DNA of 64,000 nucleotides, from NCBI RefSeq assembly GCF_024198175.1, contig NZ_JAJVKV010000008.1, positions 186,001 to 250,000 on the forward strand, read 5' to 3'. Below, one piece after another: positions 50,294 to 60,470 of the stretch (positions are counted from its first letter, which is position 1; the number at the start of each line of letters is the position of its first letter). This DNA is from Pyxidicoccus xibeiensis (GTDB lineage Bacteria > Myxococcota > Myxococcia > Myxococcales > Myxococcaceae). The position numbers were made by a program, and so were the translations under genes. The notes below the pieces were generated by a model, which did not search any database, had not been told where the DNA came from, and saw only the letters and a list, made by a program, of their open reading frames with translations.

Positions 50294-51919
50294 ATGGCTC
50301 CAGAGTCGGTTGACGTCATCATCGTCGGATGTGGACCTGTCGGAGCGATGGCCGCGAACCTGCTGGGGCAGAAGGGCATCCGGACGCTCGTCGTGGAGCG
50401 GGAGCCCGCGCCGCACGGCCAGTCCCGCGCCATCAGCGTGGATGACGAGGCCCAGCGCATCTTCCAGGCCGCGGGCCTGGTGGGCGACCTGGACCCTGGC
50501 TTCTTCCCGTGCCGCCGCCTCCAGTACCTCGACGACGAGCTGCGCTCGCTGGCGGAGGTGGACTTCGGCAGGGTGGACAAGCCCTTCGGTCACTCCGTCG
50601 GTGCCTTCTTCCAGCAGCCGCGGATGGAGGCGGTGCTGCGCAAGGGGCTGGAGCGCTTCGCCCACGTGGAGGTGTGGAGCGGCCACGAGGTGGAGTCCTT
50701 CGTCCAGGACGACGAGGGTGTCACCGCCCGTGTGAAGGCGCGAGCGGGTGAGCAGGCCCTCACGGTGCGGGCGAAGTACCTGCTGGCCTGCGACGGCGCG
50801 CACAGCGCCATCCGCCGGCGCCTGGGGCTGAAGCTCGAGGGCACGACGGCGCTCGAGCACTCGCTGGCCATCACCGTGAGCACGGCCTCGCCGGACCCCG
50901 AGTTCACCGCCTACCTGTGCGGCCCGACGCGCCGGGGCTTCATCACCCGCACGTCCCGGGATGAGATCCGCTTCGACATCATCCTTCCGCCGGACCAGGA
51001 CCTGGAGGCGGCGCGCCAGCCCGACTTCGTGCGCGCCCTCATCGCGCACTACCTCGACCCGGCGACGGTGAAGGTGCGCTCCGCCAACGTGTACTCGTAC
51101 CACAGCCGTCTCTCGGAGCGCTGGCGGGTGGGACGGGCGTTCCTGCTGGGAGACGCGGCGCACCTGATGCCGCCCTTCCTGGGGCAGGGGCTGTGCGCGG
51201 GCCTGCGCGACGCGGCGAACCTCACGTGGAAGCTGGCCCTGGTGCTGGGGGACGCGGCGGATGCGTCGCTGCTGGACACCTACGAGCAGGAGCGCCGCGA
51301 GCACGTGTCGGAGGTCATCCGCAGCTCGGACGCCATGGGCCGGGTGATGATGACGGGCGGGCGGGTGCTGGCCCGGGTGCGCAACGCGCTCATCCAGCTC
51401 CTGTACCGCATGCCCGTCTCGGGCGACTTCATCCGGCAGTACAAGGTGAAGCCGGTGATGCCGCTGGTCCAGGGCTTCTTCGCCCGGGCCCGTCGCGAGA
51501 AGAAGGACTCCGCGCAGGGCACCTACTTCCCGCAGCCACGCGTGGAGCTGCCGGACGGAAATACCGCGCTGCTGGACGACGTGCTGGGGGACGGCTTCGT
51601 GGTGCTGACGCGGCCGGGCGCTTCACTGGAGGCGCAGCGCGAGGCCCGCTCGCTGGCGACGGAGATCGGCGCGCACTGGCTGACGGTGTCTCCTGCGGAG
51701 CGCACGGGCTCCGGCAGGCAGGAAGCCGTGGTGGACGTGGAGGGCCGGCTGGGCGCGTGGTTCACGCAGTATGCGGCGGACCTCGTGGTGCTCCGCCCGG
51801 ACCGGTACGTCTACGGGACGGCGGGGGGCAAGGACCTGGGCGCCCTTCGCGGCTCGCTCCAGGGGCGCGTGCGGCCGCTGTCCCGCCGCGGCCACGGCAC
51901 GGTGCGGCGCGCGGGCTGA
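50294..51919 (+). CDS. FAD-dependent monooxygenase, PheA/TfdB (MhpA-like) family
   Basis: This 541-residue flavoprotein has the dinucleotide motif VIIVGCGPVGAMAANLLGQ at 8-26, the middle motif CDGAHSAIRRRLG, and the FAD-ribityl motif LLGDAAHLMPPFLGQGLC. A thioredoxin-like C-terminal domain follows about residue 430. The family hydroxylates phenols and phenylpropionates with NAD(P)H; polyketide-tailoring members are also common. No ring-cleavage or polyketide genes are adjacent. Arginine-rich C-terminus. It converges with the diiron protein gene. Confidence 0.9.
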   Translation: MAPESVDVIIVGCGPVGAMAANLLGQKGIRTLVVEREPAPHGQSRAISVDDEAQRIFQAAGLVGDLDPGFFPCRRLQYLDDELRSLAEVDFGRVDKPFGHSVGAFFQQPRMEAVLRKGLERFAHVEVWSGHEVESFVQDDEGVTARVKARAGEQALTVRAKYLLACDGAHSAIRRRLGLKLEGTTALEHSLAITVSTASPDPEFTAYLCGPTRRGFITRTSRDEIRFDIILPPDQDLEAARQPDFVRALIAHYLDPATVKVRSANVYSYHSRLSERWRVGRAFLLGDAAHLMPPFLGQGLCAGLRDAANLTWKLALVLGDAADASLLDTYEQERREHVSEVIRSSDAMGRVMMTGGRVLARVRNALIQLLYRMPVSGDFIRQYKVKPVMPLVQGFFARARREKKDSAQGTYFPQPRVELPDGNTALLDDVLGDGFVVLTRPGASLEAQREARSLATEIGAHWLTVSPAERTGSGRQEAVVDVEGRLGAWFTQYAADLVVLRPDRYVYGTAGGKDLGALRGSLQGRVRPLSRRGHGTVRRAG

Positions 51920-51966
51920 GCCGGCGCAGGCCTCCGGGCAGGGCAGGGGAGTGGAAGAAGTACAAC

Positions 51967-52000
51967 GGGCGCCTCGGGCGGAGCTCTGCCCATGGCGCCC
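51967..52000. terminator. Nested hairpin between convergent genes
   Basis: GGGCGCC (51967-51973) pairs with GGCGCCC (51994-52000); inside, GGGC pairs with GCCC with two-base internal loops on each side. It lies between the stops of the monooxygenase and the diiron protein. Confidence 0.6.
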
Positions 52001-52035
52001 GGCGTGTTTCAGGGCTGCGCGGCCAGGCGCGGCGC

Positions 52036-52779
52036 TCAGGCGGCGGCGGACTTCAGCATCTGCTCGGCGCGCTCGACGCAGTCGGCCATGAAGTTCAGGT
52101 AGATCTCCAGGGCGCGGGCACCCGTCTTGCCGATGATGGCCGCCTTCTCGGGGACCTGGGTCAGCAGCTTGCCCAGCATGACCTCGTTGAGGGCGGTGTG
52201 GCCCACGTCGATCTCCGCGTGCTCCTTCACGAAGGACATCGCCTCCATGATGTCCTCGCCCAGCACGCGCCTGGCCTGGTCCATCAGGCCGGGCGCGAAG
52301 ACGACGGACAGGTTCTCGATCTCGTACTCGATGGCGACCTGCGAGGCCGGCATCGGACCGACAATCGTGTCCTCGTGGATGGCGCGGTAGTCCTTCATCG
52401 ACTGGGTGGGGGCCTGGTTGAGCAGCGCCTCCGCATCCAGCTTGGGCGTGCGGTGCTTGTTCCACCGGGCGACGAGGCTCTTGGTGTCCTCGATCATCAT
52501 CAGGTGGTGACCGGCCTCGTGCTTGGCGTGGGTGATGAGCTTGTTGCCCACATCCTCCAGGCCCATCTTCACGGTGGCCTCACCGGCGCGGCGGATCCAC
52601 CCGTCCACGGGCTCCGTCATGTACACGCCCAGGGAGTTGAGCTGGATGAGGAAGCCCTCCACCAGCGCCGGCTCCACCTTCGGATCCAGCAGGGCCTTCA
52701 GCGCGGGCGCCGTCTTGAGCCGCTCACGGGCTTCCCGGACGTGCGGCTCATACAGCTCCTCAACGAGTTTCTTGCTCAT
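52036..52779 (-). CDS. Haem-oxygenase-like diiron protein (iron-containing redox enzyme family)
   Basis: This 247-residue all-helical protein has metal-type residues in the order expected for haem-oxygenase-like diiron oxidases: E56; H84, H87, E88 and H91 in HAKHEAGHH; E151/E153/E155; and H187, E189, D191 and H194 in EHAEIDVGH. There is no signal peptide or membrane helix. Relatives include CADD, UndA and BesC, which oxidise small amines, acids or amino acids. It starts 6 bp after the PilZ-type gene, so the two are translationally linked. Substrate unknown. Confidence 0.8.
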   Translation of the reverse strand: MSKKLVEELYEPHVREARERLKTAPALKALLDPKVEPALVEGFLIQLNSLGVYMTEPVDGWIRRAGEATVKMGLEDVGNKLITHAKHEAGHHLMMIEDTKSLVARWNKHRTPKLDAEALLNQAPTQSMKDYRAIHEDTIVGPMPASQVAIEYEIENLSVVFAPGLMDQARRVLGEDIMEAMSFVKEHAEIDVGHTALNEVMLGKLLTQVPEKAAIIGKTGARALEIYLNFMADCVERAEQMLKSAAA

Positions 52780-52785
52780 CTTGCG

Positions 52786-54939
52786 TTACCCCTGGCGAGT
52801 CGTGTTGTGGGCACCGCGGCGCCCGATGGTCAGCTCACTGATGTGCTCGAGGAAGTCCGGGATCAGCTTCGAGGAGATGATCCACATGTACGGATCAGGC
52901 CCCGCGTGGATACCGGCCTCCTGCACGTACTCCCCCCCTTCGTCCTCACAGAGATAGTGGAACGAAGTGCGACGGCGAGCGGCGTACCAGCGGCGGGCCG
53001 CGTCGACCAAGGCGACATAGGCGGACGGACCGGCGTCCGTCAGCGAGAACAGCCGGGCCATGTCCAGCAGGCTGTAGAGGTTGGTGCCCTTCTCACCCAT
53101 CTCCAGGACGGCCGCGGCGACGGGCACGCCACCCCGGCGAGCCACCAGGACCTCGCGCTCACGCTCCAGGCCGAACTCCCGCCAGCGGGACTGGACGGGG
53201 CGCATGTCGATGCGGTCCCGGGTGAAGTCGAGCGCCTCCGCGTAGCAGTTGGGGCGCGTGCGGGCGATGGAGTCCGTCAGCACCGTCAGCTCGCTCGGCG
53301 TGGCGGGACCCACGGAGATGCCGTCGAAGGTGCGGCCCGTCTGCTCGTGGGTGAAGACGTCCAGCATGTGGACCTTGCGGGTGAAGGCCAGGCCGGCGCC
53401 CGTCTCCATCTGCCGCTCGGCGTAGCGCACGTGCGCCTTGTGGATCCAGGGGTTGAGGGCCTCCACGTAGGCCACCACCCAGCGGAAGTCCGGGTCGCTC
53501 TGCGGGTGCTCGAACGTGCGCAGGTACAGGTCGCGCATGATCTGCCCGGGCTCGGACACGTTGGAGGGCGGCTTGCCGGGGCGCTTGGCGACCTGGTGCC
53601 CCATCCACGCGTGGCGGTAGGGCTTCATGAAGGACAGCGTCGCCTCCAGCCCGCGCTCGGACGGCCACACCGCCTGGCAGAACAGCTGGGGCACCTCGGC
53701 GGCGCGCTTCGCCATGCCGCGGAAGGCCAGCCGCAGCTGCTCGAACTCCTCGGCGGACTTGCCCGCGAGGCTGAAGAAGCCCGAGCGGGTGAACAAGTCC
53801 CACAGCCCGTCCTCCAGGTCCTCGCTGGTGCGCGTGGCCGGGGACATCGTCTGCGACACGAAGCGCACCCAGCGCGCCTCGTCGGACGAGTAGGGCTGCA
53901 CGCTCAGGCCGCACAGCACGGTGCCGTCGGCGCGGGCGCTGCTGACGTAGCGGATCTCCCCGCGCAGGCTGATGACCTGGTCGGTGTCCGTGTGCAGCTC
54001 GAGCAGGGGCGGCAGCAGGCCCGGGAACACCAGGTCCTCGGGGCGGCAGCGCACGCACAGGCCGGCGAAGGACAGGTCCACCACCTCGCGCTGCATCTCC
54101 CCCAGCTCCCGCCACAGCGGGTGGTGGAAGCGCACGCTCACCCCGGCGGAGGCAGGCACGCGCCGGTGCCAGCGGTGGCGGATGCGGAAGAGCACCTCGG
54201 GCAGCGTCGTGAGGAGCCGGTCGCCATCCGCCGTCCCCACGTCCAGCTTCATGCGGTACGCGCTGTTGTAGCCGATGACGTCGATGTCGTAGGGCGCGTC
54301 GCCCCAGTCCGCCACCGGCTCCTCGGCGCGCCACTCGAGCTGCGAGGTGGCGGCGTTGAAGCGCTCCAGCACCATGCGCACCGTGCGGCCCATGCGGCGC
54401 AGCACGCACTTGTTACCGGACGCGCAGATGGCCACCAGGATGGAGCGGATGCGCTCGACGTGGCTGATGGTGTCCTGCACCGGCATCGCCGACGCGGCCG
54501 GCTCCGCCACGCCGCGCTTCAGCGCGTCCGCCAGCAGCGAGAGGATCTGCCGGCCCTGGTCCAGCGTCACCCCGACCAGCTGCAGCCCCACCGGCGCGCT
54601 CTGCGTCTCCGCATCCGTCCGGATGAAGGCGCCGTGGATGGGACCGATGGTGAGCCCGCAGCCGGACAGGTACACCGGCAGGGTCCGCGCCTCGGACACA
54701 TCCACGTTGCCCCGCGGCATCACCCACACCACCGTGGGGCTCAGCCGCGTCACTTCACCGATGGACGCGCCCGGCGTGCCCAGGGAGCAGGTGATGGCGT
54801 CCGGCCCCGTCCCGTGCAGCGAGTAACCCGAGTCATCCAGTGCAGCTTCGGCCGGAGGAAGTGGAATCACATTGAAGAGTGCATCACGACTGTCGAACTC
54901 GAACGTCCGCCTGGTGGAGAGCGGATTTCCCCCTTCCAT
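52786..54939 (-). CDS. PilZ-domain protein with GNAT/acyltransferase-like C-terminus
   Basis: This 717-residue protein is read from ATG 54939. A PilZ domain is centred at about 250-350: an arginine-rich RHRWHRR near residue 254 and D288-L-S-F-A-G, matching the RxxxR and D/NxSxxG cyclic-di-GMP contacts. The first 240 residues include a YcgR-like half. The last 150 (REVLVARRGGVPVAAAVLEM onward) look like a GNAT or FemAB acyltransferase fold. This suggests c-di-GMP control of an enzyme acting with the downstream diiron protein. Domain names rest on motif reading only; the C-terminal call is the weaker. Confidence 0.7.
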   Translation of the reverse strand: MEGGNPLSTRRTFEFDSRDALFNVIPLPPAEAALDDSGYSLHGTGPDAITCSLGTPGASIGEVTRLSPTVVWVMPRGNVDVSEARTLPVYLSGCGLTIGPIHGAFIRTDAETQSAPVGLQLVGVTLDQGRQILSLLADALKRGVAEPAASAMPVQDTISHVERIRSILVAICASGNKCVLRRMGRTVRMVLERFNAATSQLEWRAEEPVADWGDAPYDIDVIGYNSAYRMKLDVGTADGDRLLTTLPEVLFRIRHRWHRRVPASAGVSVRFHHPLWRELGEMQREVVDLSFAGLCVRCRPEDLVFPGLLPPLLELHTDTDQVISLRGEIRYVSSARADGTVLCGLSVQPYSSDEARWVRFVSQTMSPATRTSEDLEDGLWDLFTRSGFFSLAGKSAEEFEQLRLAFRGMAKRAAEVPQLFCQAVWPSERGLEATLSFMKPYRHAWMGHQVAKRPGKPPSNVSEPGQIMRDLYLRTFEHPQSDPDFRWVVAYVEALNPWIHKAHVRYAERQMETGAGLAFTRKVHMLDVFTHEQTGRTFDGISVGPATPSELTVLTDSIARTRPNCYAEALDFTRDRIDMRPVQSRWREFGLEREREVLVARRGGVPVAAAVLEMGEKGTNLYSLLDMARLFSLTDAGPSAYVALVDAARRWYAARRRTSFHYLCEDEGGEYVQEAGIHAGPDPYMWIISSKLIPDFLEHISELTIGRRGAHNTTRQG

Positions 54940-55331
54940 GAGGAGCCCCCTTCTCCGCTGCTGAGGAACGCTTGATGCGGATGTCGAAGTTGCAAGCACA
55001 ACAGTCCCTCCCTGCTCCAGCGGTGCTGCGGTCGGCGGCGAATCGCTATAGGTCCGTATCATACGGATTCAGGAGGAACAGTCAAACCGAATTTATTCAG
55101 CCAGGCTGTTTTCTGGCTGGCGGGAATGTAGGTCCATGGGTCGGGGGTGACAGAGGCTTTTCCGAGTTCCACGAATTTCAATGCCCGGGAGTGAACAACA
55201 TCACGGCCAAGATGTCGCGCAACTGTAATGTCACAAGTCGGGCACGCTGTGCGTACTTTCTCGTAGTGAAATAGAGATCGTCAGACGTCGCGATTAGAGT
55301 GTGTGGGGCAGGTCAGCGGGAGGTGAGTGGG
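54940..55331. other. Divergent control region between the PilZ operon and the ATPase gene
   Basis: This 392-bp stretch is AT-rich in its right half and has no convincing gene. It carries a perfect inverted repeat at 55053-55067. Promoters for both flanking genes must lie here, but no clear -35/-10 pair stands out. Confidence 0.6.
55053..55067. promoter_or_regulatory. Perfect inverted repeat, candidate operator
   Basis: TCCGTAT (55053-55059), one base, then ATACGGA (55061-55067): a perfect 15-bp dyad, 114 bp before the PilZ gene start and 265 bp before the ATPase-domain gene. The arms and AT-rich context suit a dimeric regulator. Confidence 0.5.
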
Positions 55332-55898
55332 ATGAGTGCGGCAGTGAGCACCAGGGATGGGGCGCCATCGCAGCAGGGCGCGCAGGAGCAGGGCAAGTCG
55401 GGTCGCGTCGCGGCGCTCGCCTCGGTGGACGTGCCGGATGTCCACCAGGTGGATGTGGCGGAGGTGGCACGTTACGGCGTGGAGCTGCTGGGCGCCACGC
55501 GCCGCCTCCACGGAATCGAGGTGGCGCTGGAGCTGCCCGAGGACCCCGTCCTCGCGCGCCTGAGCGGCCGCCGCATGCAGCAGGTGATGCTGCTGCTGCT
55601 CGCGCACGCCGCGGACACCGCGAACGGGCAGGGCGTCCGGCTGGCGGTGGACCCTCCAGATGACTTCGGGGACGTGGGCCCGCGCTTCCAGGTGCTGGTG
55701 CCCGGGGCCTCGCTGTCGGACCGCGAGCTGCAGGCCGTCGTCCTGTCGCCCATGCTGGTGGGGCCGGTGCACCGCCGCCTCGCCCGGGCCCGTGAGCTGG
55801 TGGAGTCCATGGGCGGCACGCTGGAGGTGGCGCGCGGCGCCGCGTCCGGCCTCACCGTCACGGTGGAGCTCCCCGCGCCCGGCCTCGCGTGCTGGTAG
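55332..55898 (+). CDS. Lone, degenerate histidine-kinase-type ATPase domain protein
   Basis: This 188-residue protein resembles only the HATPase_c part of a histidine kinase. RLSGRRMQQVMLLLLAHAAD sits where the N box (QVLxNLLxNA) should be, with the key Asn replaced. RLARARELVESMGGTLEVAR and ASGLTVTVELP match the G2 end. The Asp-x-Gly G1 motif is not recognisable, and there is no H box or receiver. It probably does not act as a kinase; a binding or scaffold role is more likely. The start has GGGAGGTGAGTGGG upstream. Confidence 0.7.
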   Translation: MSAAVSTRDGAPSQQGAQEQGKSGRVAALASVDVPDVHQVDVAEVARYGVELLGATRRLHGIEVALELPEDPVLARLSGRRMQQVMLLLLAHAADTANGQGVRLAVDPPDDFGDVGPRFQVLVPGASLSDRELQAVVLSPMLVGPVHRRLARARELVESMGGTLEVARGAASGLTVTVELPAPGLACW

Positions 55899-55903
55899 TC
55901 GCG

Positions 55904-55933
55904 TCGGAGTCGCGGCCGGGCCGCTGGCTCCGA
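55904..55933 (+). terminator. Hairpin after the ATPase-domain gene
   Basis: TCGGAG (55904-55909) pairs with CTCCGA (55928-55933), and inside it GCGGCC pairs with GGCCGC. The structure begins 6 nt after the stop. No U tract. Confidence 0.6.
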
Positions 55934-56040
55934 TAAGTCCTTCACCCTGGAGGGGTGGCCAAACTCCTTGACGGGAGGGGGCGGGTTTTCGACTATCCCG
56001 CGCCGCTTCTTACACGGCCACACCTTCCAGGAGTAAGCCA

Positions 56041-57339
<1,299 letters not shown>

Positions 57340-57347
57340 CGCCCTCG

Positions 57348-57378
57348 GGGGCCGGCCGGAGTCACGGTCGGCCCCTTT
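57348..57378 (+). terminator. Terminator of icd
   Basis: GGGGCCGGCCG (57348-57358) pairs with CGGTCGGCCCC (57365-57375) with one G-T pair and a 6-nt loop, followed by TTT. It begins 8 nt after the stop. Confidence 0.8.
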
Positions 57379-57607
57379 CGGTCGTGCGTCCTTCCCGGGC
57401 GCGTCCGGCCCGCCGGAAGCACTGGTGGGCCTCGTGCCTGATGCCGCGAATGACGGGGGCTAATCGTCCTCGTTTCCGTCGTTGCGGCGCGTTTTCACCA
57501 AGTTAACTAGCCTGTAGTGCTCGCACGGGATGTCCGGCCCTGGCACGCCTCGCGGCGGGTCGGCCCACGGAAGCAGCGTCCGGAGCCCGGCAGTCAAGGA
57601 GACGATG

Positions 57608-59485
57608 ATGGCAGCAGCAGCGCGGTTCACGGTGGTGGGCGGCGGTCTCGCCGGGCTGATGACGACGATCAAGCTCGCGGAGGCGGGCCACCAGGTGGAT
57701 GTGCTCTCGCTCGTCCCGGTGAAGCGTTCGCACTCCGTCTGTGCCCAGGGTGGCATCAACGGAGCGGTGAACACGAAGGGTGAGGGTGACCACCCGGACA
57801 TCCACGTGAAGGACACGCTGCGCGGCGGCGACTTCCTCGCGGAGCAGACCTCCGTGAAGGGCATGTGCTACGCGGCGCCCGGCATCATCTACCTGCTGGA
57901 CCGCATGGGGGTGACGTTCAACCGCACCCCCGAGGGCCTGCTCGACTTCCGTCGCTTCGGCGGCACGCTCCACCACCGCACGGCCTTCGCCGGCGCCACC
58001 ACCGGCCAGCAGCTGCTGTACGCGCTGGACGAGCAGGTGCGCCGCTACGAGGCCGAGGGCAAGGTCACCAAGTACGAGTACTGGGAGTGGCTCGGCACGG
58101 TGAAGGACGAGGGCGGGCGCTGCATCGGCAGCGTGGCCGTCGACCTGCGCACCATGGAGATCCGCACCTTCCCTGCGGAGGCCGTGTGCCTGGCCACCGG
58201 CGGCCCGGGCATCGTCTTCGGGCGCTCCACCAACTCCATCATCAACACCGGCACGGCGGCGGGCCGCGCCTACATGGAGGGCGCCGCCTACGCCAACGGC
58301 GAGTTCATCCAGGTGCACCCCACCTCCATCCCGGGTGAGGACAAGCTGCGCCTGATGAGCGAGTCCGTCCGCGGCGAGGGCGGCCGCGTCTGGGTGCCCC
58401 GCAAGAAGGGCGACCCGCGCAACCCCCGGGACATCCCGGAGAGCGAGCGCTGGTACTTCCTCGAGGAGAAGTACCCCAAGTACAAGAACCTGGTGCCGCG
58501 CGACGTGGCCACCCGCGAGATCTTCATGGTCTGCCGCGAGCTGGGCATGGGCATCGGCGGCAGGGACGGCGTGTACCTGGACGTGACGCACATCCCGGCC
58601 AAGACGCTCGACGCGAAGATCAAGGGCGTGATGGAGATCTACGAGAAGTTCGTCGGCGACGACCCGCGCGTCACGCCGATGGTCATCTTCCCGGGCATGC
58701 ACTACTCCATGGGCGGCCTGTACGTGCAGTTCGAGCCGGACTCGAAGACGCAGACCCCGGTGGAGGGCAGCCCGAAGAACCAGTCCACCCACGTCCCGGG
58801 CCTGTACGCCACGGGCGAGGCGGACTACGCGTTCCACGGCGCGAACCGCCTGGGCGCCAACTCGCTCTTGTCCTGCATCTACTCCGGGATGATTGGCGGC
58901 CCGGCGATGGCGTCCTTCGCCAAGAGCCAGACGACCAGCGCGGCGGCCATGCCGGAGAAGTACTTCCAGGACGCGAAGCGCTATTGGGAGGACCGGTTCG
59001 GCACCATCCGGAAGATGAACGGCACGGAGAACCCGTACGGTCTCGCCAAGGAGCTGGGCGACATCATGACGGAGAACTGCACCGTCGTCCGGTACAACGA
59101 CCGGCTGAAGAAGACGGTGGAGAAGATCCGCGAGCTGAAGGCGCGGTGGGCGAACGTCAACGTGCTGGACACCGGCATGGTGGCCAACCGGGCGCTGTCG
59201 TACACCAACCAGCTCTGGAACATGTTCGAGCTGGGCGAGGTCATCGCCACCAGCGCGCTGCTGCGCGACGAGAGCCGCGGCGCCCACTACAAGCCGGAGT
59301 TCTCCCTGCCGGAGCCGAAGTCGAAGGACCCGCGCGAGGACCCCGAGTGGATGGCCCTCTGGCGCAAGCGCCACGAGAAGTGGGCCAAGACGACCGTCGC
59401 GACGTACGCGAAGCAGGGGCCGCAGATCACCTACGAGGAGATCCCCACGCCGGTGCTGGACCCCGAGCCCCGCTGGTACGCCTGA
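57608..59485 (+). CDS. sdhA: Succinate dehydrogenase flavoprotein subunit
   Basis: This 625-residue subunit starts with VVGGGLAGLMTTIKLAEAG for FAD and has SHSVCAQGGINGAVN around the flavinylated region, HPTSIPGEDKLRLMSESVRG at the active site, and GLYATGEADYAFHGANRLG. Its length and sequence style are those of the B. subtilis/Bacteroidetes-type enzyme. AAGGAG lies 6 nt before ATG 57608; ATG 57605 is the alternative. The 268 bp upstream contain no cytochrome-anchor gene. sdhB follows. Confidence 0.95.
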   Translation: MAAAARFTVVGGGLAGLMTTIKLAEAGHQVDVLSLVPVKRSHSVCAQGGINGAVNTKGEGDHPDIHVKDTLRGGDFLAEQTSVKGMCYAAPGIIYLLDRMGVTFNRTPEGLLDFRRFGGTLHHRTAFAGATTGQQLLYALDEQVRRYEAEGKVTKYEYWEWLGTVKDEGGRCIGSVAVDLRTMEIRTFPAEAVCLATGGPGIVFGRSTNSIINTGTAAGRAYMEGAAYANGEFIQVHPTSIPGEDKLRLMSESVRGEGGRVWVPRKKGDPRNPRDIPESERWYFLEEKYPKYKNLVPRDVATREIFMVCRELGMGIGGRDGVYLDVTHIPAKTLDAKIKGVMEIYEKFVGDDPRVTPMVIFPGMHYSMGGLYVQFEPDSKTQTPVEGSPKNQSTHVPGLYATGEADYAFHGANRLGANSLLSCIYSGMIGGPAMASFAKSQTTSAAAMPEKYFQDAKRYWEDRFGTIRKMNGTENPYGLAKELGDIMTENCTVVRYNDRLKKTVEKIRELKARWANVNVLDTGMVANRALSYTNQLWNMFELGEVIATSALLRDESRGAHYKPEFSLPEPKSKDPREDPEWMALWRKRHEKWAKTTVATYAKQGPQITYEEIPTPVLDPEPRWYA

Positions 59486-59563
59486 GCCGGAAACCTCATC
59501 TGGTGGGCCCGCACGGGTTGCGCGGGCCGCCTCAACTGATCTGGAAGTGAAGGGTCGAGCCAC

Positions 59564-60370
59564 ATGGACACTGCACAGGCAAGCGCCGTCACCACGAAGA
59601 CCGTCACCTTCCGCATCTGGCGGCAGGAGGACCCGAGCAAGCCGGGCTACTTCGACGAGTTCAAGGTCCCCTACGGCAAGGGCTCCAACGTCATCTCCTG
59701 TCTGATGGAGATCCAGCGCAACCCCGTCACCGTGGAGGGCAAGAAGGTCGCCCCGGTCATCTGGGACGCCGCCTGCCTCGAGGAGGTCTGCGGCAGCTGC
59801 GCGATGAACATCAACGGCCGCGTCCGCATGGCCTGCTCGGCGCTCATCGACAAGCTGGAGCACCCCATCACCCTGGAGCCGATGAGCAAGTTCCCGGTGG
59901 TGCGCGACCTCAGCGTGGACCGTGAGCGCATGTTCAACGCGCTCAAGCGCGTGAAGGGCTGGATTCCGGTCGACGGCACCCACAACCTGGGGCCAGGCCC
60001 GCGTCAGTCGCCGAAGGACCAGTCGGTGATGTACGTGCTGTCCACGTGCATTACTTGCGGAAGCTGCCTGGAGGCGTGCCCGCAGGTGACGCAGGACAAC
60101 GACTTCATCGGCGCCGCGGCCATCAGCCAGGCCCGCCTGTTCAACATGAACCCGACGGGCAAGATGAACTCCGAGGAGCGCACCCGCGCCCTGATGGGGC
60201 CGGGCGGCATCCAGGACTGCGGCAAGGCGCAGAACTGCGTGAAGGTCTGCCCGAAGGAGATTCCGCTCACCACGTCCATCGCGGTGATGAACCGCGAGGT
60301 GACGAAGCTGATGATCAAGGACATCTTCTTCAAGGAAGAGGAGCAGAAGAGCCACGGCGGTCCGGGGTAG
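59564..60370 (+). CDS. sdhB: Succinate dehydrogenase iron-sulfur subunit
   Basis: This 268-residue subunit has the [2Fe-2S] ligands in CLEEVCGSCAM and the later C in RMACSAL. The C-terminal ferredoxin motifs CITCGSCLEACPQ and CGKAQNCVKVCP bind the [4Fe-4S] and [3Fe-4S] clusters. It passes electrons from SdhA to menaquinone through a membrane anchor that is not encoded beside it. A 78-bp gap with a small hairpin (59506-59528) separates it from sdhA. Confidence 0.96.
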   Translation: MDTAQASAVTTKTVTFRIWRQEDPSKPGYFDEFKVPYGKGSNVISCLMEIQRNPVTVEGKKVAPVIWDAACLEEVCGSCAMNINGRVRMACSALIDKLEHPITLEPMSKFPVVRDLSVDRERMFNALKRVKGWIPVDGTHNLGPGPRQSPKDQSVMYVLSTCITCGSCLEACPQVTQDNDFIGAAAISQARLFNMNPTGKMNSEERTRALMGPGGIQDCGKAQNCVKVCPKEIPLTTSIAVMNREVTKLMIKDIFFKEEEQKSHGGPG

Positions 60371-60470
60371 CGCTCACCCGTTCCACCGTCGTCGCGAAGC
60401 GGCCCCGTGCTGGCGTCCCTCTCGAGGCGCCGGGCGGGGCCGCCGCCGTTTCGGGGGGCTCCCGGGACTT

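Noticed and set aside
49999..50313. A 104-codon frame before the FAD monooxygenase
   Set aside because: Arginine/glycine-rich, runs into the monooxygenase start and lacks a ribosome site.
51193..54975. A 1,260-codon open frame on the plus strand, opposite the diiron and PilZ genes
   Set aside because: It is an antisense shadow caused by very high third-position GC. Its product is His/Arg/Leu-rich without domains or a ribosome site, and the opposite strand encodes recognisable proteins.
54972..55274. A 100-codon frame in the PilZ-ATPase intergenic region
   Set aside because: No ribosome site, no recognisable protein pattern, and it covers the inverted repeat and AT-rich promoter-like sequence.
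57503..60355. A 950-codon open frame opposite sdhA and sdhB
   Set aside because: Same GC-bias shadow; the plus strand carries conserved SdhA and SdhB across the whole length.
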